The position numbers were made by a program, and so were the translations under genes. DNA of 9,191 nucleotides from Polaromonas sp. Lineage in GTDB: Bacteria > Pseudomonadota > Gammaproteobacteria > Burkholderiales > Burkholderiaceae_C. How positions within the stretch are numbered: the stretch's first letter is position 1; the number at the start of each line of letters is the position of its first letter. The notes under the pieces were generated by a model that was not told the DNA's origin, did no database searches, and saw only the letters and a program-made list of their open reading frames with translations. This document shows, one piece after another, positions 1 to 5,383 of this stretch. The stretch spans positions 1 through 9,191 of the forward strand of contig JAHFQQ010000133.1 in NCBI GenBank assembly GCA_023259235.1, in the 5' to 3' direction.

Positions 1-2
1 AA

Positions 3-503
3 TCCATCGACACGCTGCTGGCCCATCTGTTCGATACCCGCGGCTTTGCGCTTGATTACGTGCCACCCGAGGAAATTCAGCGTGCCCGCCAGGGCCTGCA
101 ACTGCTGTCGACGGCGGCTGATGGCGGCCGGTTGCGCCCACCCGGCTTTGCGCGCCATACCGAAGACGTGACGTCGTGCGTGTTCGCGAGCGACCAGCCG
201 ATCGACCTGGAGCGGCTCAACGCCTTTCTCGACGCCGCGATCGCGCGTTACGGCGAGCGTCTGTGGCGTTGCAAGGGCATCGTGTACGCAGAGCACCAGC
301 GTCCCCGGCTCGTTTTGCAAGGCGTGCAAGGCCTGGTGCAGATCAGTGGTGGCACCGTCTGGCGGCCATTCGAGCGGCGGCACACGACGCTGGTCTTCAT
401 CGGCCAGCGGCTTGAGCGCAGCTGGATCCTCGATGGCTTGCACCAATGCGAGGCTCATGAATCTGCTGTTCCGGTGCTGCCACAGTCCTCCGCACCTTTC
501 TGA
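3..503 (+). CDS. CobW-family GTPase / metal chaperone, C-terminal part (5' end outside window)
   Basis: The reading frame is already open at base 3 and ends with TGA at 501-503, giving the last 166 residues of a larger protein. A GTG at 60 is only an internal codon. The visible part matches the CobW C-terminal domain: a linker is followed by R-H-T-E-D-V-T-S near visible residue 52, then an L-W-R-C-K-G segment, a G-I-V-Y strand, and a late T-T-L-V-F-I-G strand. In this family (CobW/YjiA/ZnuG-like G3E GTPases) an N-terminal P-loop GTPase, not visible here, powers delivery of a metal such as zinc or cobalt to client enzymes in the cytoplasm. The last roughly 17 residues after the domain look unconserved. 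The G3E family call is firm; the metal and client cannot be told. A decayed hydrolase fragment follows on the same strand. Confidence 0.85.
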   Translation, partial: SIDTLLAHLFDTRGFALDYVPPEEIQRARQGLQLLSTAADGGRLRPPGFARHTEDVTSCVFASDQPIDLERLNAFLDAAIARYGERLWRCKGIVYAEHQRPRLVLQGVQGLVQISGGTVWRPFERRHTTLVFIGQRLERSWILDGLHQCEAHESAVPVLPQSSAPF

Positions 504-526
504 GGACGCTTGTGTTTATGATCTGA

Positions 527-742
527 GACCACTACGACGCCCTCGACATTCCGGTGCTGTGCCTGCACGGCGTCCAGTCAGACCTGGTGTTGCCCGAAAC
601 CATTCAGAAAATGCAGCAGCGTGGCCCGGGTGCGGCGGGCCGTTTGCAGGTGGTGGAGGTGCAAGGCTGCGGCCACGCCCCCGCGCTCAATGTGCCCGAT
701 CAGTTGGAGCGGGTGGCAGCGTTCATTGACGCCGCGGCGTAA
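527..742 (+). pseudogene. 5'-truncated alpha/beta-hydrolase remnant
   Basis: Just after an in-frame TGA (524-526) the frame reads D-H-Y-D-A-L-D-I-P-V-L-C-L-H-G and runs to TAA at 740-742. This is the C-terminal end of an alpha/beta-hydrolase fold protein. The strand leading to the acid residue of the catalytic triad is present (H-G-V-Q-S-D-L-V-L-P), as is the histidine turn (G-C-G-H-A-P) and a closing amphipathic helix. The nucleophile elbow (G-x-S-x-G), the oxyanion region and the cap are absent, because the CobW gene occupies the DNA upstream. Only about 70 residues of an expected 260-300 remain. A GTG at 554 could start a 62-residue peptide but has no Shine-Dalgarno sequence. Most likely this is a dead gene left by a deletion whose left junction lies around 504-526. 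Confidence 0.7.
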
Positions 743-760
743 ACGTCAATGGATCACGTG

Positions 761-810
761 CCTGCATGACGACGATCTTGATCGCAGCGGGTATCCAGGC
801 CCCATGCAGG
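761..810. repeat. 8-bp perfect inverted repeat between convergent genes
   Basis: CCTGCATG (761-768) and CATGCAGG (803-810) are perfect complements separated by 34 bases. They lie in the 94-bp gap where the hydrolase remnant (+) and tspO (-) converge. The position would suit a bidirectional transcription stop, but there is no T-run on either side and the loop is long, so a function is not demonstrated. Confidence 0.3.
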
Positions 811-836
811 TCTCTGGTGAAAAGCTGTTTGCTGCA

Positions 837-1334
837 TTAGCCCAAGACCTGCGGATTGAGTTGCCACACAGAGTAGTTGAGTGCACAAGCGAAGCTGACC
901 CATAGCAGGTAAGGAGCGAGCAACACGCCTGCCAACGGCCTGGTGCGCCAGAAGGAGATGACGGTTGCGACGATCAGCGCCCACAGCAACAAGATGTCAG
1001 CAAAGGCGCTGGCACCCTGATGCCAGCCGAAGAACAACCAGCTCCAAAGGGCATTGAGCGCGAGTTGCGCAAGAAACAAAGTGAGCGCCAATTTGGCTGC
1101 ACGAAAGCCGCCAATGCGCCAGACCAGCCAGGCAGCAATGCCCATCAGGGCATACAAAACTGTCCAGACCGGCCCAAAGATTGCGGCTGGTGGGGCCCAA
1201 TCAGGGCGGGTGAGCTGGGTGTAGAACGGACCAGCCTGGATGGATGCGGCGCCCCCAACGGCTGCGGCGACAAAGCTGACAATGAGCCAGCCTACCAGAC
1301 CCGCGATCTGCTTCTGCCTTGTAAGTAACGCCAT
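837..1334 (-). CDS. tspO: TspO/MBR family tryptophan-rich membrane protein
   Basis: The product has 165 residues, the normal length for bacterial TspO. Five hydrophobic helices are visible at about 12-33, 51-74, 80-103, 108-129 and 134-158. Family hallmarks are a P-x-W-A-P-P motif (44-49), F-G-P-V-W-T-x-L-Y (53-61), G-I-A-A-W-L-V-W (65-72), L-N-A-L-W-S (93-98) and P-Y-L-L-W-x-x-F-A-x-x-L-N (141-153). Proteins of this family bind porphyrins and other tetrapyrroles in the membrane; in bacteria they have been linked to control of pigment genes, stress responses and porphyrin breakdown. The ATG at 1334-1332 has GGAG six bases upstream, which supports this start. The nuclease-like gene ends 43 bp upstream on the same strand, so read-through from it is possible. 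The family call is firm; the exact physiological role is not. Confidence 0.93.
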   Translation of the reverse strand: MALLTRQKQIAGLVGWLIVSFVAAAVGGAASIQAGPFYTQLTRPDWAPPAAIFGPVWTVLYALMGIAAWLVWRIGGFRAAKLALTLFLAQLALNALWSWLFFGWHQGASAFADILLLWALIVATVISFWRTRPLAGVLLAPYLLWVSFACALNYSVWQLNPQVLG

Positions 1335-1377
1335 ATGGAACTCCGATTGTTGCCTGGCGAATGAAGCGCCGCGTTGT

Positions 1378-2004
1378 TCATCGGGCTACTTGCGGTTGAA
1401 TGCAAAGTCGCATTTGCGCTTGCCCAGGTGTCCGCTTGTATGAATACGCATTTTGGGCGACTATGGGGTGCATCCTGAATAGGCGCGTGGGGAGCTTAGC
1501 GTATGCTATTTTCTCGAGTAATTTTGACGCGGCCACTTCTGCTTGCATTAATTCTGCAAATTGCTCCTTGAACTCCATTTCCGGCATACCGGAAACGGCA
1601 AAGAAAAAGTCAAGTGACTCGTTGTGAGTGAATGCGCGGCCAGGTATGGCCTTTTCGCTAGATGCGAGCATGCCATAGCGAAGGTACGGATAGATGCGTT
1701 TGTGGCGTTCAGCCTTGGCGCTATATGTGAGAATGTCGTGTGTGGTGATTCTCGTTTTAAACTCGATGACCACACGGGGAATCTTGATTTCGTCTTCCAC
1801 CTGTTCGAATACGCAGAGATCGGTTTCAAAGGCGGACGAACCACGCTTCGGCTTTTTGATCTGTTCCGGGCGCATCACTTCGAGTTTGTTACTGACTTTC
1901 AGTTCGTACAAGAGCGGCTGTCCTCGGCCAATGCTGAGCGGTGCCTCGAGCACAGCTGACGCGACTTTATGAGCCAAGGTGACGAACGGACTTTCTTTTG
2001 CCAT
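1378..2004 (-). CDS. Orphan PD-(D/E)XK nuclease-like protein of unknown function
   Basis: The product has 208 residues and belongs to no named family I recognise. The central part reads like a restriction-endonuclease fold: an acidic residue after a short strand (T61-D62-L-C-V-F-E), then about 19 residues later a hydrophobic strand ending in I80-E81-F-K83, an E-x-K catalytic pair. A helical segment rich in basic and tyrosine residues follows (about 88-111: T-H-D-I-L-T-Y, K-R-I-Y-P-Y-L-R-Y-G). Glu20 could be the helix-1 acid of the fold. No helicase, methylase or specificity subunit lies nearby, so it is not a standard restriction-modification system. The gene is visibly richer in A/T than the flanking genes, suggesting acquisition. 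The ATG start has only a weak ribosome binding site. The last 38 residues (from about 171) look unlike the rest and may be read-through. The nuclease call is inferred from a motif pattern only. Confidence 0.55.
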   Translation of the reverse strand: MAKESPFVTLAHKVASAVLEAPLSIGRGQPLLYELKVSNKLEVMRPEQIKKPKRGSSAFETDLCVFEQVEDEIKIPRVVIEFKTRITTHDILTYSAKAERHKRIYPYLRYGMLASSEKAIPGRAFTHNESLDFFFAVSGMPEMEFKEQFAELMQAEVAASKLLEKIAYAKLPTRLFRMHPIVAQNAYSYKRTPGQAQMRLCIQPQVAR

Positions 2005-2018
2005 AGTGCGGACTCAGT

Positions 2019-2034
2019 TTATGCTGCCCAACGA
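2019..2034. repeat. Copy 1 of 16-bp motif TTRTGCTGCCYAACGA (attC-like simple site)
   Basis: TTATGCTGCCCAACGA lies 15 bp upstream of the start codon of the nuclease-like gene and matches the copy at 3250-3265 in 14 of 16 bases; both differences are transitions. On the coding (minus) strand it contains GTTGGGC, which fits the GTTRRRY core of integron cassette recombination sites. Beside it, TCGAC (2036-2040) and GTCGA (2048-2052) form a short hairpin with a 7-base loop. No matching RYYYAAC partner was found 60-140 bp away, so a functional attC is not supported. Confidence 0.35.
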
Positions 2035-2054
2035 ATCGACGAGCCGAGTCGAGC

Positions 2055-2522
2055 TTATTTTCCTGCCACGACAAAACGATATGTTGCATGACAGGCAACA
2101 CAGTTCTTCATTGCAATGCTTATCTGTTCGATAGTGTGCTGGCTATTTTTCAATCTTTCCGCATCGGTGGCAATCTCATCAAACTTTTTCCGCGTATCAA
2201 ACCCCAGTGCCTTCATTTCAACCGGAATTTTTCTAAACAAAGAGCCAGGGGTAGCAGCTTCTGCTGCCATTCCTGATGATTTTGCAATGGTGGCTACGGC
2301 AGCAAAGTCTTGTGAAGACACTGCTGCCAATATGGCCTGTGAATTTTGTAGCCATGTTCGCATCTCAAGTAACAAGCCATTTCGCTCGTCTTTGCTCAGT
2401 TGAACCGCCAATCGTCCATCATCTGAGGGTTTCACTTCTCCTACGGTAAATTTGTAGGAAAACACAGCCACTACTATCAACAGTAATGCGACCAGCAGCC
2501 AACTCAATTTACATGATTTCAT
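2055..2522 (-). CDS. Membrane-anchored cytochrome c'-like monoheme protein
   Basis: The ATG at 2522-2520 gives 155 residues. It has GGGAG five bases upstream and is preferred over an in-frame TTG at 2534. Residues 1-7 are basic/polar and 8-23 are hydrophobic: an uncleaved anchor or signal peptide that would place the protein in the periplasm. Heme attachment is at the C-terminal end, C141-V-A-C144-H145, followed by A-T-Y-R. A C-x-x-C-H within the last 20 residues followed by Y-R is typical of the cytochrome c'/c556 four-helix bundle. The preceding part (L95-F, P100, M103, G107-F, R111, F114-D-E-I-A) also resembles that family. Members bind NO or transfer electrons; which applies here cannot be read. 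Heme attachment would need a cytochrome c maturation system elsewhere. The gene is A/T-rich relative to its neighbours. The nuclease-like gene starts 50 bp downstream on the same strand. Confidence 0.75.
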   Translation of the reverse strand: MKSCKLSWLLVALLLIVVAVFSYKFTVGEVKPSDDGRLAVQLSKDERNGLLLEMRTWLQNSQAILAAVSSQDFAAVATIAKSSGMAAEAATPGSLFRKIPVEMKALGFDTRKKFDEIATDAERLKNSQHTIEQISIAMKNCVACHATYRFVVAGK

Positions 2523-2769
2523 AACGACTCCCAAGGCGCAAGCTCACACTGCATTTGATTGGCGCCATAGAATTTCCAGATGCCTTCCAGCGTAATGTAC
2601 ACGGCAAGGGCGGCCCCGCCTGTTCGTACATCGCGCCCACCAGGGTTACGTGGAGCAGCGCACCGCGCTGATCGACCGCATTGGTGGCCTGGCGCTGGCG
2701 CTCCGCTTGGGCGAGGGCTTGGCAGCACTCGCGCATCGGGCAAGCCGAACTGGGGATGGCGCGCGGACC
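2523..2769. other. 247-bp gap without a convincing gene; possible remnant
   Basis: The part from about 2620 to 2769 is GC-rich and stays open in several frames. One minus-strand frame (from 2736) reads R-Q-R-Q-A-T-N-A-V-D-Q-R-G-A-L and G-A-M-Y-E-Q, and a plus-strand frame reads Y-V-E-Q-R-T-A-L-I-D-R-I-G-G-L. Both show G/C-biased third positions, so codon bias does not decide the strand. Neither has a ribosome binding site or a sensible start, and I recognise no family in either. The part from 2523 to about 2600 is less GC-rich and would hold any promoter of the cytochrome gene. I cannot assign a function. Confidence 0.25.
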
Positions 2770-3171
2770 TCATGCCATGAACCGACGAATGGAACCGCAT
2801 ACCGACCGCAACTGCCGATCGTCCATACGGCCAAGTATGTTTCGAATGACGGTGCCCATCACCTTCCGCACGCCAGACAGTCCAAGTGCCGCTGATTGCT
2901 GCACAACGAAGTTTGCCTTGGTGGCCTTCAGCGATTGCAGAAAGTACTGATCCATACCGCTCTCCGTCAACTCAAGGACCAGTTCGGTGAGTTGCCCGGA
3001 GTAGGCGGTTGCGTTTTCAGCGTTCTCGACGGCCTCGAGAACTGCAAGTGTCTTCGCTCGAAGTTCTTGCGAGTGGTGGAAACGCAAGAACGGCTTCGAG
3101 CCAGGATCGGCGGCCTTCTTCGGCGCTCGTCTGGCAGTAGCTGGTGCGGTGCGTTTCGGTGACGCTGGCAT
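2770..3171 (-). CDS. Small conserved protein of unknown function (133 residues)
   Basis: The N-terminal 25 residues are rich in Lys, Arg, Ala and Pro and probably disordered or nucleic-acid binding. Residues 28-132 look like a compact helical domain: F-L-R-F-H-H-S (28-34), K-T-L-A-V-L-E-A-V-E (40-49), L-V-L-E-L-T-E-S-G-M-D (64-74), Y-F-L (76-78), a small-residue stretch near 95-101, then V-I-R-N-I-L-G-R-M-D (108-117) and V-C-G-S-I-R (124-129). There is no signal peptide or membrane segment. I recall similar proteins of unknown role in beta-proteobacteria but cannot name a family. The ATG at 3171-3169 is preceded by AAGG eight bases upstream. About 85 bp separate it from the attC-like motif at 3250. 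The stop is 247 bp from the cytochrome gene on the same strand, so co-transcription is uncertain. Confidence 0.7.
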   Translation of the reverse strand: MPASPKRTAPATARRAPKKAADPGSKPFLRFHHSQELRAKTLAVLEAVENAENATAYSGQLTELVLELTESGMDQYFLQSLKATKANFVVQQSAALGLSGVRKVMGTVIRNILGRMDDRQLRSVCGSIRRFMA

Positions 3172-3249
3172 GGTTCTGACCTTGTCGCGAAGAAATCATC
3201 ATCGTACGCGCCACCGTAGCCTCAACTCGGAACCCGCCACGAGTGTGGC

Positions 3250-3324
3250 TTGTGCTGCCTAACGATGCGCTTGGGCGGCGTGTGCCGTGAGGGCGTGTGC
3301 CCGCCTCGAAGCGGTGCGCGATGC
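3250..3324. repeat. Copy 2 of the 16-bp motif plus imperfect palindrome; degenerate attC-like element
   Basis: TTGTGCTGCCTAACGA (3250-3265) repeats the 2019-2034 motif. Its GCCTAAC (3257-3263) fits RYYYAAC, and the complement is GTTAGGC. Inside it CGCTT-G-GGCGG (3268-3278) pairs with CCGCC-TCG-AAGCG (3301-3313), leaving one unpaired base on one arm and three on the other, around a 22-base loop. GGCGTGTGCC occurs twice (3277-3286, 3292-3301). The nesting of an outer box, a bulged inner stem and a central loop resembles an attC. The right outer box, which would have to be GTTRRRY, reads GCGATGC at 3318-3324 and does not fit. The rest of the 3172-3367 gap contains an A6 run (3333-3338, T6 in the minus-strand transcript) just beyond the DUF2207 gene, without a convincing terminator stem. 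Confidence 0.35.
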
Positions 3325-3367
3325 TGCACACTAAAAAATCACCCCATGGTCCCCTGACCTGCATTCG

Positions 3368-5266
3368 TCACCATCCGCCGCCGCCACCACCACCACTGCT
3401 ACTGCCTCCACCCCCGCCGGAGGAACTGCCGCCACTCGAACTGCCAGGCGCCGCGACGCCGGCTCCAACCACAGCCGCGGCCGCGGCCCAGGAGCCGCTT
3501 GCGCCGCCGCCGCCGAAAGCACCCCCGCCGCCGCTCCAGGTCGATGGGCCGCTGCTGCCGGAAGACGATGTGCCCGATGACGGGGAAGCATTGTCCGTCC
3601 CACTGCCGGCATCCGGCTTGCCATAGGCACGGAACCACGAATCGACCTGGGTGCCGAGGCCAAATGCCAGCAGGTAGGGGAACCAGTCGTCGTGCAGACG
3701 CGGGCTGCGTGAGCGAAGCTGCCCGATGAAGTAGTTGCGGGCCGAGAGCAGTTTTTTGCGCACCGCGATCTTTTCTGGCGCCTCGTCGATGCGAAGCGCG
3801 TCGAGGATCAGGTTGCAGACCGCAAGATTCCAGGCAACCGCCGCGACCAGCGCCGGAGCCTGAAAGAGAAAGCCGGAAACCCCAAGAAAAAAATAAATCG
3901 TTGCGGCAATCAGCGGCAGCGCAAAGGCGAAGACGAGCGCAAAGCGCCAAGCCAGATTGTCGATGGCCCGCGAATTGATGCGGGCGGCGACCGTCGCTAC
4001 GGCAAGCGAGAAAAGCCCGATGAAAGCCTGCATGGCGGCAAGCCCGCCATCATTGCTGCCACCCCAGATACCAGTGACCACCAGCAAAACGAAGGCGGCC
4101 ACCAGCGCGAGCGCGTCGAATTTCCAGTTCACGGGCCTGGTTTTTTCTGTCCAGTTGGGCAGCCTTTGAAGTCGCTGCTCGATCGGAGTGCGAATGATCG
4201 CTGCCAGATCAAGTCCGCTGCTCTTGAAGTGTTCACGCACCGCATCGGTATCCGTGCTTGCCCGGTCACCGAAGAACAGCTTGTTGATCACGCTGCCGCT
4301 ATAGCCCGTGATGCTGGCGCGCGCCACCAGCAGCCGCATCGCCAGCTTTGGCTTGCGCAGAAAACGAGGCTGAATGCTGGTTTCAATTTTCTTCTCGTGG
4401 GTCAGCGTGGCAAGAATGGCCCCGACTTCCGGTGCGCCGACTTTGCCGTCCCATGCCGCGCCAACAACCTCCGGTGGCAAGGAAAAAACGGTTTTATCCA
4501 GCCACGCCTCGTTGATCGCATCGGGCGCAGTCAGATTGCCGATGCGCCCGGCCTTGCGCTCGAGGGCGAGAAAGCGCAGCAAGAGCGTGCCGAGCCCGGC
4601 CGCCAGCAGCGCAAAAAAGGCATACCCGACCCATGGTGCGGGCGGGACGATGACGCCGCTGGGTACTGCCGCGCCTGCATACGCCAGTTCCCCGCGCACG
4701 ATGACGCTGTGGCCGGGTTCGAGGTTGAGTTGTTCGATGTCCTGGGGCGATTCGATTCCGCTCCAGCGCGGATCAAGCGTGAAATGCAGCGTAAAGCGCT
4801 CGATCACGCCCTGCCGGTCGGGAAAGGCGAAGTCGTGCGCGAGCCGGTAATGGTTGTCCGTACCGCGCAGGACGCCGCCCAGCGTGTAGCGGATGCGGTA
4901 GGTCAGCGCCTTGTTCTCGAATGACGGATCGTTCGGCAGGCGGCTGCGCCAGCGCAGCGTCGAGCCGTCCAGCAGATCGTAGTGATCGAGTGAGTCGAGA
5001 TCGCCGCGTGTGAGCGGAATGATTTGGGCGCCGTCGATGCGGTCAACGCCTTCGAGCCGCAGCGACTGGCCCGCGCGGATGTCAAAGCGCCGCTCGCCCC
5101 CGTTCCAGTCCCCCTCGAAGACATAGGTTTGGGTTTCGGCGACATGCAAAAGCGCGCTGCCGTCGAGTTGCGCCTGGACCCCGATCTCGCGCCAGTAAAG
5201 TGATTTTGACTGCGCGGCCATCGCCGTGAGGAGCAGTACGAAAAGCAGTAGGGTGCGACGAAGCAT
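3368..5266 (-). CDS. DUF2207 family membrane protein with Gly/Ser-rich C-terminal tail
   Basis: The ATG at 5266-5264 gives 632 residues and is preceded by a GGGGGA tract; a TTG-initiated form 16 residues longer is less likely. A signal peptide covers residues 1-20 (L-L-L-F-V-L-L-L, cut after A-Q-S). Residues 25-207 form an exported beta-rich domain typical of DUF2207, with F-E-G-D-W-N-G-G-E-R-R-F-D-I near 50-63 and a Y-R-I-R-Y-T-L-G-G-V segment near 123-132. A transmembrane helix at about 212-234 precedes a cytoplasmic region with a winged-helix-like stretch (250-294). A cluster of hydrophobic helices follows at about 383-489. Then comes a conserved W-F-P-Y-L-L-A-F-G-L segment, and a low-complexity tail (551-632) of Ser/Gly runs ending in seven Gly and Trp. 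This architecture and tail are characteristic of the family (YciQ-like), whose function is unknown. hemH lies 117 bp upstream on the same strand. Confidence 0.88.
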   Translation of the reverse strand: MLRRTLLLFVLLLTAMAAQSKSLYWREIGVQAQLDGSALLHVAETQTYVFEGDWNGGERRFDIRAGQSLRLEGVDRIDGAQIIPLTRGDLDSLDHYDLLDGSTLRWRSRLPNDPSFENKALTYRIRYTLGGVLRGTDNHYRLAHDFAFPDRQGVIERFTLHFTLDPRWSGIESPQDIEQLNLEPGHSVIVRGELAYAGAAVPSGVIVPPAPWVGYAFFALLAAGLGTLLLRFLALERKAGRIGNLTAPDAINEAWLDKTVFSLPPEVVGAAWDGKVGAPEVGAILATLTHEKKIETSIQPRFLRKPKLAMRLLVARASITGYSGSVINKLFFGDRASTDTDAVREHFKSSGLDLAAIIRTPIEQRLQRLPNWTEKTRPVNWKFDALALVAAFVLLVVTGIWGGSNDGGLAAMQAFIGLFSLAVATVAARINSRAIDNLAWRFALVFAFALPLIAATIYFFLGVSGFLFQAPALVAAVAWNLAVCNLILDALRIDEAPEKIAVRKKLLSARNYFIGQLRSRSPRLHDDWFPYLLAFGLGTQVDSWFRAYGKPDAGSGTDNASPSSGTSSSGSSGPSTWSGGGGAFGGGGASGSWAAAAAVVGAGVAAPGSSSGGSSSGGGGGSSSGGGGGGGW

Positions 5267-5329
5267 GTGTGGTCCCCCGGTAACGATGATTCCTCTGGAT
5301 TGCATACAAAACAACCATTTTTTTCAGGT

Positions 5330-5358
5330 AGTATATACGTATGCTGCTATCAGAACAG
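5330..5358 (-). promoter_or_regulatory. Candidate sigma70 promoter for the DUF2207 gene
   Basis: In the 117-bp gap between hemH and the DUF2207 gene the minus strand carries TATACT (complement at 5330-5335), one base from the TATAAT consensus. A 17-base spacer leads back to a weak -35 (CTGTTC, 5353-5358). The leader would be roughly 55 bases. The gap is clearly more A/T-rich than the flanking genes. The -35 match is poor, so this is a candidate only. Confidence 0.3.
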
Positions 5359-5383
5359 GAGCATATCGCACGTGCCAGGCGCT

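Noticed and set aside
2019..3324. A complete integron with functional attC sites
   Set aside because: RYYYAAC boxes are present at both motif copies, but neither has a canonical GTTRRRY partner at attC distance, and no integrase is in the window. Kept only as a hypothesis.
3318..3362. T6 run downstream of the DUF2207 gene as an intrinsic terminator
   Set aside because: The only stems I can draw before the T-run (GGTC/GACC or ACC/GGT) are too short or badly placed.
3297..3626. A plus-strand frame encoding a polyproline-rich peptide
   Set aside because: It is the complement of the Ser/Gly tail of the DUF2207 protein; the proline runs are simply GGN codons read backwards.
4166..4924. A 252-codon plus-strand open frame inside the DUF2207 gene
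   Set aside because: It is antisense to a well-supported membrane protein, has no domain signature, and is explained by codon bias on the other strand.
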